Assembly: GCA_042408195.1 (NCBI GenBank)
Contig: JBHOQL010000118.1
Span: 29,166 to 93,165, forward strand
Direction of reading: 5' to 3'
DNA length: 64,000 nt
Source: SpSt-600 sp042408195
Lineage (GTDB): Bacteria; Chloroflexota; Anaerolineae; SpSt-600
Shown: positions 41,690 through 50,402 of the stretch, in pieces
Layout: each line of letters opens with the position of its first letter
Numbering within the stretch: position 1 is the first letter of the stretch
Translations under genes and position numbers: made by a program
Notes under the pieces: generated by a model
The model's input: only the letters and a program-made list of their open reading frames with translations
What the model was told of the DNA's origin: nothing
Databases searched by the model: none

Positions 41690-44600
41690 TCATGTTTCCA
41701 CTCTCACTGCACCGGGGCCTAGAAGGGAAAGAAGTTCTTCCTCCAGTTCGGGGCAATAGTGGGTCTGGACTTCGGGGAACTCAAGGACGTAGTTTTCCAG
41801 GTAAATGGTGAACTTATCCCGACCCTGGTAACGGGTGAGGACATTGTAAACTTTTTCCAGGAGCTCGGAATCGGCTTCAGGATTGCCGGTGCGTTGAATA
41901 GTTATGCAAAGGTGTTTGGGTGGTTCGATAGGTTTTTTCAGCGTTACATGGTTTTGAGCAGCCTCACAGATGATGGAAGGTTTGCCTTCCCTTATTTCCA
42001 CTTTCCCCTTTACAAGGAGGACTCTCCCTTCTTCCCATAGGGAGGCAGTTTTTTCCCAGACCTGTGGCCTTATAATCACCTCCACGCTGCCCTGCAAGTC
42101 CTCAATTTGCGCGAAAGCCATGGGCTTGCCTTTGGATGATATTCTCTCTCTGACCGAGGTTACAAGCCCCAACACAGTAACGCTTTGGCCATCCAGTTCC
42201 TCATTTATTTCCCCCAGGTAGTGGCTTATGTGATTGGTCAGGAGCGGGAGGAGGCGAGAAACGGGATGTTCTGAGATGTAAACTCCGATGAGCTCTTTCT
42301 CCCAATCCAGTATCTCCTTCCTGGAAACGGGTTTTGTCTTTGGAAGCTTTATAGAAATGGGCAATGATAAAGCAAGCTGCCCCATTCCCCTAGCCTTGTG
42401 GGCCTCAGCGCTAAGGGCTATCATCTTATCTACCACTGCAAGGAGTGCCGTTCTTTCTCCAAAGGAGTCAAGGGCCCCGACCTTTATCAGGCACTCCAGA
42501 GCCCTTCTTCCTACTTCCCTCAGGTCCACCCGGAAGCAGAAATCCTCAAGGCTCTTGAAAGGCCCCCCTTTCTCTCTCGCCCTGAGAATGGCCTCTACCG
42601 AAGCCTCCCCTACGTTTTTCACCCCCTCGAGGCCGAAACGGATGCCGTTACCCTCAATAGTAAAGCCGGTGGAGGAGCGGTTTACATCCGGCGGGAAGAT
42701 CTCAATACCCATCCTCCTGCACTCAGTGATAAGGATCGGGAGCTTATCGGTGTTGTGACGTTCTATTGTGAGGAGGGCAGCCATAAACTCCAACGGATAG
42801 TGAGCTTTGAGGTAGGCTGTCTGACAGGTTAGGACGGCGTAGGCGGCAGCGTGGGCTTTGTTGAAACCGTAGTCGGCGAAGAATTCAATATCGTTGAAGA
42901 TTTCGTGGGCCACTTCGGGGGGGATCCCGCGCTTCAGAGCTCCTTCCACAAAGCGGGTGCGGTGAGCCTTGAGTTCTTCTTCCTTTTTCTTGCCCACCGC
43001 CCTTCGCATCAGGTCTGCTTCCGAGGGGGAATAGCCCCCCAAATCCATAGCGGTGCGGATGACCTGCTCCTGGTAGATCATGATGCCGTAGGTTTCCCTG
43101 AGGATGGGTTCCAAGAGAGGGTGGCGATACTCCACAGGCTTCCGGCCATGCTTGCGGTCAATGTAAAGGTCAATGTAGTGCATTGGTCCGGGGCGGTAAA
43201 GAGCCAGCACTGCTATAACGTCCTCAAAGGCTGTAGGTTGGAGCTTCACAAGGGTCCTCCTCATCCCTGCCGACTCCACCTGGAACACTCCGGTGACTTC
43301 GCCTGAGGAGAGGAGCCTGTAGATTTCAGGGTCGTCGAGGGGGATGTCCTGTGGCTTGAGTTCTATCCCATGCCTTTCCCGAATGAGGTCCAAAGTTTTC
43401 CTGATGAGGGTTAAAGTGGAAAGGCCCAAAAGGTCAATTTTGAGAAGCCCCAGCTCTTCCAGGATTTCCATCGGATACTGGGTGACTACACCATTCCCTT
43501 CTTCCCCTCGGGTGGGACGATGCAAGGGGACATAATAAGTCAATGGAGCATCGGCCACCACGACCCCAGCAGCATGGGTGGAGGCATGCCTCGCTACCCC
43601 TTCAAGGCGGCGGGCAGTGTCGATGAGCTTCCGGATATAATCGCTTTCCTCGTATAGGCGCCGGAGCTTGGGAGAGTTTTCCAAAGCGTAATCTATGGTG
43701 ACCTTGGCCCCGGGAGGAACAAGTCTCGCCACCATGTCCACTTCACCTGGGGGCATGTCCAGAGCCCTTCCCACATCCCTTATGGCCGCCCTTGCTCCCA
43801 TGGTCCCGAAGGTTATTATCTGGGCAACCCTGTCCTGGCCGTATTTCCGGATTACGTATTCTATAACTTCATCCCGACGGTCATCCTGGAAGTCTATGTC
43901 AATATCGGGCATGGAGACCCTGCCAGGGTTAAGGAACCGCTCGAAGATAAGGCCGTAGCGCAGGGGTTCCAGCTCCGTTATCCCCAGGGCATAGGAGATT
44001 ATGCTTGCTGCTGCCGATCCCCGTCCAGGTCCTACCAGGATTCCCCTCTCTTTAGCAAAGCGCACTATGTCCTGAACTATGAGGAAGTACCCGGAAAAGC
44101 CCAGCTCCTTTATCACCCCCAGCTCGTGGCGGAAGCGAGCTTCAACTTCCGGGGTTATAGTTCCGTAGCGCTTCTTGAGGCCCTCCCAAGCTAAGGTTTC
44201 AAGGTAAGAGTCGATGGTAAAGCCCTCGGGGACAGGGAAGCTTGGGATGTGAAACCGCTTCTCGCCCAAGTCTATCTCGCACATTTCGGCTATGCGGAGG
44301 GTGTTCCTCAGAGCTTCGGGGATCTCGGAGAAAAGGGAAGCCATTTCTTCCGGGGAACGCATGTAGTAGGTGAGGCCATCCATCCTCAGACGGTTGGGGT
44401 CAGTTACGGTAGAGCCCGTCTGGAGGCAGAGGAGGATGTCCTGATAGGGGGCGTCTTCGGGGTTAATGTAGTGGACATCATTGGTGGCCACGATGGGTAC
44501 CCCGAGCTTTTTGCTCATGGCTATAAGTTCCCGGTTTATTTTCTTAAAATCCTCGGGTTCGTGGTCCTGAAGTTCCAGGTAGAACCTTTCAGGTCCGAAG

Positions 44601-45091
44601 ACTTCTTTGAACCAGCTTGCAACCCGGTAGGCTTCATCCAGTTTGCCTTCCAGAATCAACCGGGGTATTTCACCGGAACCACAGGCCGTGAGGGCTATTA
44701 GGCCTTCGGAGTGGGAAGCCAGGAACTCCTTATCGATCCTGGGCTTGTAGTAGAAGCCTTCAAGTTGAGCAGCGGTGGCGATTTTTATGAGGTTTTGGTA
44801 GCCGGTATTGTTCATCGCCAGAAGTACCAGGTGGAACTGGCTTTTGTCCAATTTCGGGTCCCTATCCTGCATCCTCCTCGGTGCAATGTAGACCTCGCAG
44901 CCTATTATTGGCTTTACCCCCTTTTCCCTGGCCTTGAGGTAAAATTCAATGGCCCCGTACATGGCCCCGTGGTCGGTTATAGCCAGGGCTGGCATGCCCA
45001 TCCTTTTGGCTGCCTCCAAGAGTTCATCGATATGAGGCAAGCCATCGAGGAGAGAATATTCGCTGTGGACGTGTAAGTGAACGAAGGACAT
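41690..45091 (-). CDS. dnaE: DNA polymerase III alpha subunit
   Basis: 1133 aa replicative polymerase, near the usual length. PHP domain (1-280): HLHVHSEYSLLDGL, ITDHGAMYG and GCEVYIAP carry metal ligands, so PHP exonuclease activity is plausible. C-family polymerase: GPGRGSAAASIISYALGIT and catalytic aspartates PDIDIDFQDDRR (about 390-402). Then tandem HhH (DYGFNKAHAAAYAVLTCQTAY) and a C-terminal OB domain (VTVLGLVTSVRERI). SD GGAAGGAGG precedes ATG 45091; own promoter at 45111-45138. Confidence 0.96.
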   Translation of the reverse strand: MSFVHLHVHSEYSLLDGLPHIDELLEAAKRMGMPALAITDHGAMYGAIEFYLKAREKGVKPIIGCEVYIAPRRMQDRDPKLDKSQFHLVLLAMNNTGYQNLIKIATAAQLEGFYYKPRIDKEFLASHSEGLIALTACGSGEIPRLILEGKLDEAYRVASWFKEVFGPERFYLELQDHEPEDFKKINRELIAMSKKLGVPIVATNDVHYINPEDAPYQDILLCLQTGSTVTDPNRLRMDGLTYYMRSPEEMASLFSEIPEALRNTLRIAEMCEIDLGEKRFHIPSFPVPEGFTIDSYLETLAWEGLKKRYGTITPEVEARFRHELGVIKELGFSGYFLIVQDIVRFAKERGILVGPGRGSAAASIISYALGITELEPLRYGLIFERFLNPGRVSMPDIDIDFQDDRRDEVIEYVIRKYGQDRVAQIITFGTMGARAAIRDVGRALDMPPGEVDMVARLVPPGAKVTIDYALENSPKLRRLYEESDYIRKLIDTARRLEGVARHASTHAAGVVVADAPLTYYVPLHRPTRGEEGNGVVTQYPMEILEELGLLKIDLLGLSTLTLIRKTLDLIRERHGIELKPQDIPLDDPEIYRLLSSGEVTGVFQVESAGMRRTLVKLQPTAFEDVIAVLALYRPGPMHYIDLYIDRKHGRKPVEYRHPLLEPILRETYGIMIYQEQVIRTAMDLGGYSPSEADLMRRAVGKKKEEELKAHRTRFVEGALKRGIPPEVAHEIFNDIEFFADYGFNKAHAAAYAVLTCQTAYLKAHYPLEFMAALLTIERHNTDKLPILITECRRMGIEIFPPDVNRSSTGFTIEGNGIRFGLEGVKNVGEASVEAILRAREKGGPFKSLEDFCFRVDLREVGRRALECLIKVGALDSFGERTALLAVVDKMIALSAEAHKARGMGQLALSLPISIKLPKTKPVSRKEILDWEKELIGVYISEHPVSRLLPLLTNHISHYLGEINEELDGQSVTVLGLVTSVRERISSKGKPMAFAQIEDLQGSVEVIIRPQVWEKTASLWEEGRVLLVKGKVEIREGKPSIICEAAQNHVTLKKPIEPPKHLCITIQRTGNPEADSELLEKVYNVLTRYQGRDKFTIYLENYVLEFPEVQTHYCPELEEELLSLLGPGAVRVET

Positions 45092-45110
45092 GCCAAAACC
45101 TCCTTCCCCA

Positions 45111-45138
45111 ATTATATCCTCAGGGGAATGCAGCGCAA
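45111..45138 (-). promoter_or_regulatory. promoter of dnaE
   Basis: On minus, TTGCGC (45138-45133), 16 bases, TATAAT (45116-45111), close to the ATG at 45091. The -10 is consensus, the -35 four-sixths. Confidence 0.6.
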
Positions 45139-45278
45139 GAGTTCAGGAGGAGGAAATGGAAGGATGGCAAACTATTTGTGGCATATTTTGTGATTTCAAT
45201 TGCTATTTATTGTGGCTACTTGGCCTCAAACAAGCAGCGGGATTTTAAGGATAACAAATGGCAAACGATGAATTTCCC

Positions 45279-45737
45279 TTACTCCTCATCCCATCCCCTC
45301 AGGGCACGGCGGATCTTCCTTTCGGCCTCTCGCTCGGCTATAGCGCGGCGCTTATCATAGAGTTTCTTACCTTTGGCCAGAGCTATTTCCACCTTCGCCC
45401 ATCTTCCCTTTATGTACATCTGGAGAGGGACAATGGTGTAGCCTTTCTCCTGCACCCTGCCCATGAGGCGGTTTATCTGGTAACGGTGAAGGAGGAGCTT
45501 GCGGGGCCGACGGGGATCGTGGTTTTCACGGCCAGCCTGCTTGTAAGGGGCGATGTGGGCATTCATGAGCCAAGCTTCCCCGTCCTTTATCAGGACGAAA
45601 CTGTCCCGCAGGTTCACTCGCCCTTCCCTTACTGACTTTATCTCCGAACCTGTAAGAACGATCCCTGCTTCGTAGCGGTCTTCAATGAAGTAATCGTGAA
45701 AAGCCTTGGGGTTACTGGCCACAACCTTTACAGGCAT
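45279..45737 (-). CDS. smpB: SsrA-binding protein SmpB
   Basis: 152 aa tmRNA-binding protein of ribosome rescue. ASNPKAFHDYFIEDRYEAGIVLTGSEIKSVREG (8-40) and the C-terminal GKKLYDKRRAIAEREAERKIRRAL are diagnostic. Follows the S41 protease by 7 bases and ends the operon. The ssrA gene was not found in the window. Confidence 0.96.
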   Translation of the reverse strand: MPVKVVASNPKAFHDYFIEDRYEAGIVLTGSEIKSVREGRVNLRDSFVLIKDGEAWLMNAHIAPYKQAGRENHDPRRPRKLLLHRYQINRLMGRVQEKGYTIVPLQMYIKGRWAKVEIALAKGKKLYDKRRAIAEREAERKIRRALRGWDEE

Positions 45738-45744
45738 TTTTCCC

Positions 45745-46941
45745 CTACCTTCTCAACGTGAGCAAGTATTCTACAGCCTTTTCCAATTGAGCGTCCTTTC
45801 CCTCTTCTCCAGCCTTGACTTCTATATCTGGGATCAGCCCTTCATCGTGGATGGCCCGACCAGAAGGGGTGAACCAGCGAGCAACGGTAACCCTGAGTTC
45901 GGAACCATCCTTGAGAGCGAAGGGCTGTTGGACCGACCCCTTCCCCAGAGTCCTCTCTCCGATGAGGATTCCCCTTCCGTGGTCCCTTATAGCTCCCGCC
46001 ACTATTTCTGAAGCACTGGCGCTGGCGCCATTGACTAGAACCACCATGGGGACTGATGGATCCGTAGCAAGGCCGCCCGGCATAGCTTTGAATAATTTCT
46101 GTTGCCCATCCTTCAGCTTCTCAACGAGGATCGGGCTCTTATCCACGAACTGACTGGCAACCTCTACCGCCGCCGAAAGCAACCCCCCAGGGTTGCCCCT
46201 CAGGTCAAAGATTATACCCTTGGGTTTCTGGGCCATGAGCTCCTTTAAGGCTTCCTTTAGCTTGCGGGGAGCAATTTCGTTGAATTCTCTCAGCTTTATG
46301 TAGGCGATTCCTCCCTCAAGCATTCTGTAAGAGATGGTTGGGATCTCAATCCTCTGGCGGATTATGGTAACCTCAAAGGGTTCCTCGAGGCCTTCCCGGT
46401 GAACGGTTAGCTTAACAGGAGTTCCCCTTGGGCCACGGATGAGAAGGACAGCCTCCAGAAGGCTCATGTTCTCAATAGGCTTATCGTCCACCTTAAGGAT
46501 GATATCCCCGCTCTTAAGGCCGGCCTTTTCCGCAGGTTGTCCCTCTATCACCTCCACAATCACCAACTTCCCTTCCCTCATATCCACCACAGCGCCTATG
46601 CCCTCAAAGCTTCCAGTTATATCTTGCCGGGCTACGGAAGCTTGTTTGGGGTCGAGGAAAGAAGTATAAGGATCACCCAGGGATGAAATCACCCCCTTTA
46701 TGGCCGAGTACATCCTTTCCTCTGGCGAAGGGATTTCCCCATAGAACTCCCTTTCTAAGATATCCCACGCTTCCCAGAAAACTGAGAAATCCGGCTTTTC
46801 CCTTTCCACCGTTGGAGTAATAGCTGGCGTAACAGTGGGGGCAGGAGCCTGACGTATTCCTATGGTCATCCCTGCCAGGAAAGAAGCTACTACAGTTAGA
46901 GTAGCCAGAAAGGCTATAGCCAAAATCCTGAGGATTTTCAT
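45745..46941 (-). CDS. S41 C-terminal processing protease (second copy)
   Basis: 398 aa. N-terminal signal/anchor (about 6-28), a PDZ domain (about 90-190: GIGAVVDMREGKLVIVEVIEG, AGLKSGDIILKVDD) and the S41 core: RGNPGGLLSAAVEVA, VNGASASASEIVAGAIRD (catalytic Ser about 310) and ERTLGKGSVQQPFAL (Lys). Periplasmic or cell-surface Ser-Lys protease. Overlaps the first copy by 4 bases (ATGA). Confidence 0.93.
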   Translation of the reverse strand: MKILRILAIAFLATLTVVASFLAGMTIGIRQAPAPTVTPAITPTVEREKPDFSVFWEAWDILEREFYGEIPSPEERMYSAIKGVISSLGDPYTSFLDPKQASVARQDITGSFEGIGAVVDMREGKLVIVEVIEGQPAEKAGLKSGDIILKVDDKPIENMSLLEAVLLIRGPRGTPVKLTVHREGLEEPFEVTIIRQRIEIPTISYRMLEGGIAYIKLREFNEIAPRKLKEALKELMAQKPKGIIFDLRGNPGGLLSAAVEVASQFVDKSPILVEKLKDGQQKLFKAMPGGLATDPSVPMVVLVNGASASASEIVAGAIRDHGRGILIGERTLGKGSVQQPFALKDGSELRVTVARWFTPSGRAIHDEGLIPDIEVKAGEEGKDAQLEKAVEYLLTLRR

Positions 46942-48074
46942 TCAACACCTCCTTTCTTCAGAAACTCAAGGGCCTTCTCCATCCAGGTGTCAATTCCCTC
47001 CTCTGGTTCTATCTTGATATCAGGCTCAAGACCGTTCCCTTCCACTTTGCGGTAGTTGGGGGTAAACCACTGAGCTACTGTGACATGAATGGAAGAACCA
47101 TCACTTAGGTCATACACCCATTGGACCGAGCCTTTACCGTAGGTTTTATCTCCTATTAGCTTAGCTCGCCTGCTTTCTTGAAGGGCTCCTGCTAATATTT
47201 CGGCAGCGCTGGCCGTGCCTGAATCCACCAAAACCACCATTGGCCAGTTCACCGAGAAAGGAGCCTTCACTACTTCGTAAGATTTCAGGGAATTTCTGTA
47301 ACGTTCGTGGACTATGACCCCGCTCTTCAAAAAGAAACCCCCGACCTTCAGAGTGGAATCAATCAATCCACCGGGGTTTCCTCTCAGGTCCAATATCAAG
47401 CTTGAAACTTTCTCCTTCTGAAGGTTTCTGAGAGCTTGCTCCAGCTCCTGGGGAGTCCTTTCAGTGAAGCTGGCAATTTTAACGTAGCCTATACCTGGCT
47501 CCGGTAGCCCCCATTCTACTGACGGTTTCTCTATTTTTACCCTTTTTATTCTGAAGCTAAGCTCCTCCCCTTCCCTCCGCACAGTGATGTTAACGTATGT
47601 GCCGATAGGTCCTCGCACGAGGACAAGAACCTGCTCGAGAGACATTTCCGGGGTTATAGGAGTCTCATCCACTCTAATGAGCTCGTCGCCGTCTTTGACC
47701 CCTGCTTCAATAGCAGGATATCCCTCTATAGGCGTTAAGACAAAGCGACCATCCTCCGTTCTGCGGACCCAAGCCCCTATGCCGCCAAATTCCCCCTTGA
47801 GTTCGTCTTTCTCCAACGATCTACTCTGAGGTTCCAAAAAGAAAGTGTAAGGATCACCTAACTGGCTAATCATGCCTTTTATAGCCCCATAGGCCAACTG
47901 GCGGTCCTCGGGCAAAGGTTTGTAGTAATTTCTTTTGAGGATTTCAAGGGCTTCCCATAAGAGACCGAATTGAGCGGTGTCTTTTCGCGATATAAATCTA
48001 TGGGTGGCAAAGCCTGCCCCGTAAGAAGTCGCCATTAGAAGGAAAACAAGAGCGAATAAAAAAAACCTGCGCAT
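46938..48074 (-). CDS. S41 C-terminal processing protease (first copy)
   Basis: 378 aa from ATG 48074, chosen since SD GGAGGTG lies 4 bases upstream and a promoter sits at 48094-48122; the longer frame would start inside the promoter. N-terminal hydrophobic anchor (FFLFALVFLLMATSYGAG), PDZ region (VKDGDELIRVDETPI) and core motifs RGNPGGLIDSTLKVG, VDSGTASAAEILAGAL (Ser) and KTYGKGSVQWVYDL (Lys). Paralog of the downstream copy; tandem pairs of CtpA-like proteases are common in Chloroflexi-type genomes. Confidence 0.93.
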   Translation of the reverse strand: MRRFFLFALVFLLMATSYGAGFATHRFISRKDTAQFGLLWEALEILKRNYYKPLPEDRQLAYGAIKGMISQLGDPYTFFLEPQSRSLEKDELKGEFGGIGAWVRRTEDGRFVLTPIEGYPAIEAGVKDGDELIRVDETPITPEMSLEQVLVLVRGPIGTYVNITVRREGEELSFRIKRVKIEKPSVEWGLPEPGIGYVKIASFTERTPQELEQALRNLQKEKVSSLILDLRGNPGGLIDSTLKVGGFFLKSGVIVHERYRNSLKSYEVVKAPFSVNWPMVVLVDSGTASAAEILAGALQESRRAKLIGDKTYGKGSVQWVYDLSDGSSIHVTVAQWFTPNYRKVEGNGLEPDIKIEPEEGIDTWMEKALEFLKKGGVE

Positions 48075-48093
48075 TTTCACCTCCCCTTCGAGG

Positions 48094-48122
48094 ATTTTAC
48101 AACCCGCAGAGTTGAAAGTCAA
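48094..48122 (-). promoter_or_regulatory. promoter of the S41/smpB operon
   Basis: On minus TTGACT (48122-48117), 17 bases, TAAAAT (48099-48094). Directly repeated TGAAAGTCAA sits near 48113 and 48136, and a palindrome TTTCAGTCTGAAA at 48211-48223, either possibly an operator. Confidence 0.7.
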
Positions 48123-48242
48123 ATGACTATTAGGCTGAAAGTCAACCTTCCAGATGCCGGAGAGTCCCATAAGCCATACATCTATATCGTGAGGTTACAA
48201 TTTTAACCGCTTTCAGTCTGAAACTTAAACAGCTCCCAGGCT

Positions 48243-48271
48243 TTGACAGCGTCTTGATAGATAGTTAAAAT
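48243..48271 (+). promoter_or_regulatory. promoter of the GT39-like gene
   Basis: TTGACA (48243-48248), 17 bases, TAAAAT (48266-48271). Transcription start about 48278. Divergent from the protease promoter with about 120 bases between. Confidence 0.75.
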
Positions 48272-48306
48272 TTTGATGCAAATTCTTTTTGCCAAGGGTG
48301 GAACCT

Positions 48307-50256
48307 ATGGCCCTTCGTTGGCACTATTTTCTGTTGGGCTTGGCTCTGCTGTGGCTTTTCCTCGTCCTGTTCTTTTACTATATACCCCACAAACCCTTTA
48401 CCCTCGCTAACCTCCAAGCCCTGGGAAAGACTCTCCTCGCACTGGTGGGGGGAACAGCAACGGTGCTCTTGGGGACGGGAATCGGTTTTGTTGCTACCCA
48501 AAACTTTTCTCTTGATCCTATCCAGAGGCTTGCATGGTCAGCAGCGCTGGGTTTGGGACTGTTATCGTTAATAGGCTTAGGCCTCGGAGCAATCGGTCTA
48601 CTGAATCCTTGGGTAATATGGCTGGCGACTCTGCTCGGCCTCCTGACGGTAGGGCCGAAACTCGTTCGAGAGCTCAAGAAGGTCAAGTTTCCTAAGCCCC
48701 GGAATCCCTTTGAAGTTTTCCTGGCCTTTTATACTTCTTATTCCCTGGGCCTTGCGCTCCTCCTGGCCTTGACCCCTCCTATTGCTTGGGATTCGCTCGT
48801 CTACCACCTCACGGGCCCAAAGTTTTACCTAAAAGAGGGTAGGATCATCCACCCTTTAGATCTGCCCTACCTTGGTTTCCCCCAACTTACAGAGATGCTT
48901 TTCACCTGGGGTATAGCTCTTGCAGGCGAGAGGCCGGCAGCGGTAATCCATTGGTTTTATGGCCTCCTTGCTGCCCTTACAGGATTCGGCTTTGCAGGAA
49001 ATCCCTATTTTACAGGAGCCCTCATCCTCTCTGCTCCGACGGCTTTCCTTCTGGTCAGCTGGCCTTACGTAGACATTGCCCTTTTGGTCTACTTGACTTT
49101 AACCTTTCAGGCTATAGTCTTCTTCAGGGAATCTGGCTCTCATGGATGGCTCGCATTAGCCGGGGTGCTGGCTGGTTTCGCCCTCTCGGTCAAATACACC
49201 GCTGTGGCCGCGCTGGTGGCTGGCTTTGCACTTCTCCTCATCACTACCAGGAGAAAAGAGATTTTCCTCTTCCCACTGATAGCCCTTGCGCTATTTTCCC
49301 CCTGGTTAATCAAAAACCTGGTCCTGACAGGCAACCCCTTTTATCCTTTCTTCCTAATGGGAACCCACTGGGACGAATGGCGACAGTGGTGGTTCGGAAG
49401 GCCTTGGACAGGCTTTGCCACCACCGCGCCCTTGAAATTGGTTACAGCCTTCTGGGATGCGACTATATGGGGAGTCGAGGGCCTCAGAGGCTATCAGGCT
49501 TCCCTCGGTCCTCTATTCCTTGGGCTTCTCCCACTCTTGGCATGCTGGAAACTCATGCCTCCACGAGAACGTTCAATAGTGCGCGATGCTTTTATCTTCT
49601 TCTCAGTCCTTTACGCTTTTTGGCTTATGGGATTAGCCTGGAGTTACCAGTTGATTCAAGGACGCTTATTGCTTCCAGCCTTCGGGGTTTTGGCCCTAGC
49701 CCTCTCAATCGGGATTAGAGCTTTGGAGAACCTCCCGTCCAAGCCTGTAAATCTGGGATGGCTCTTCCGGGCCGCCATTGTTCTTGTATTGATTTTCAAC
49801 CTTATAGGGTTTACCTTGTACTCAGTGGAAGTTTCTCCACTGGGAGTTATTGTGGGCACCGAGGAGGAAGAAAAGTTCCTCGCCCGCCACCTCGGATGGT
49901 ACATAGAAGCGGTGGAATTCATCAACCGGGAACTGCCCTCACAAGCCAGAATCCTTTTTCTTTGGGAGCCCCGAAGCTATCACTGCTCGAAAGCATGCCT
50001 CCCGGACTCTCTACTGGACCGATTCCTCCACTCCCTCTACCTCCACGGTTACGATGCTGAGGCTCTGATCTCAGCCTGGCGGAAGGAAGGGGTGACGCAC
50101 CTGCTATTTTACCGCTTAGGGCTTGATTATCTTATAGAAGAGGGGTTCGATCCCATCGGGCCAAGAGAGCTTGAGGTACTGGATAGGGTGCTAAGCCTTT
50201 GCCGCAAGGTTAGGGATTTCGGCTACGCTTACCAGCTCTTTGAGCTCCCCGAATGA
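48307..50256 (+). CDS. polytopic membrane protein, GT39/ArnT-like
   Basis: 649 aa from ATG 48307; the TTG at 48289 lies six codons earlier. Ten or more hydrophobic helices across about 10-510, then a soluble C-terminal domain (ARHLGWYIEAVEFINRELP to the end). Architecture and the ITPPIAWDSLVYHLTGPKFY motif (about 155) with acidic residue in a luminal loop resemble family-39-type mannosyl/glycosyltransferases using lipid-linked sugars. Substrate unknown. Single-gene unit with its own promoter. Confidence 0.7.
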   Translation: MALRWHYFLLGLALLWLFLVLFFYYIPHKPFTLANLQALGKTLLALVGGTATVLLGTGIGFVATQNFSLDPIQRLAWSAALGLGLLSLIGLGLGAIGLLNPWVIWLATLLGLLTVGPKLVRELKKVKFPKPRNPFEVFLAFYTSYSLGLALLLALTPPIAWDSLVYHLTGPKFYLKEGRIIHPLDLPYLGFPQLTEMLFTWGIALAGERPAAVIHWFYGLLAALTGFGFAGNPYFTGALILSAPTAFLLVSWPYVDIALLVYLTLTFQAIVFFRESGSHGWLALAGVLAGFALSVKYTAVAALVAGFALLLITTRRKEIFLFPLIALALFSPWLIKNLVLTGNPFYPFFLMGTHWDEWRQWWFGRPWTGFATTAPLKLVTAFWDATIWGVEGLRGYQASLGPLFLGLLPLLACWKLMPPRERSIVRDAFIFFSVLYAFWLMGLAWSYQLIQGRLLLPAFGVLALALSIGIRALENLPSKPVNLGWLFRAAIVLVLIFNLIGFTLYSVEVSPLGVIVGTEEEEKFLARHLGWYIEAVEFINRELPSQARILFLWEPRSYHCSKACLPDSLLDRFLHSLYLHGYDAEALISAWRKEGVTHLLFYRLGLDYLIEEGFDPIGPRELEVLDRVLSLCRKVRDFGYAYQLFELPE

Positions 50257-50331
50257 AACCTACGGAAATCGCCCACCAAAGCTTTTGGACCGCTGAAGTG
50301 CTTCACTAACTGGTGGAAGCGCTTAAATCCC

Positions 50332-50359
50332 TTGATTTTTCGCCATTTTGGTATATAAT
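50332..50359 (+). promoter_or_regulatory. promoter of the HdrA-like operon
   Basis: TTGATT (50332-50337), 16 bases, TATAAT (50354-50359). Transcription start about 50366, so the ATG at 50403 with SD AAGGAG is the preferred start over 50313. Confidence 0.75.
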
Positions 50360-50402
50360 CCAATCCCAGGGTTGTGAGTTAGAACACAAAGGAGTTAGAC
50401 CT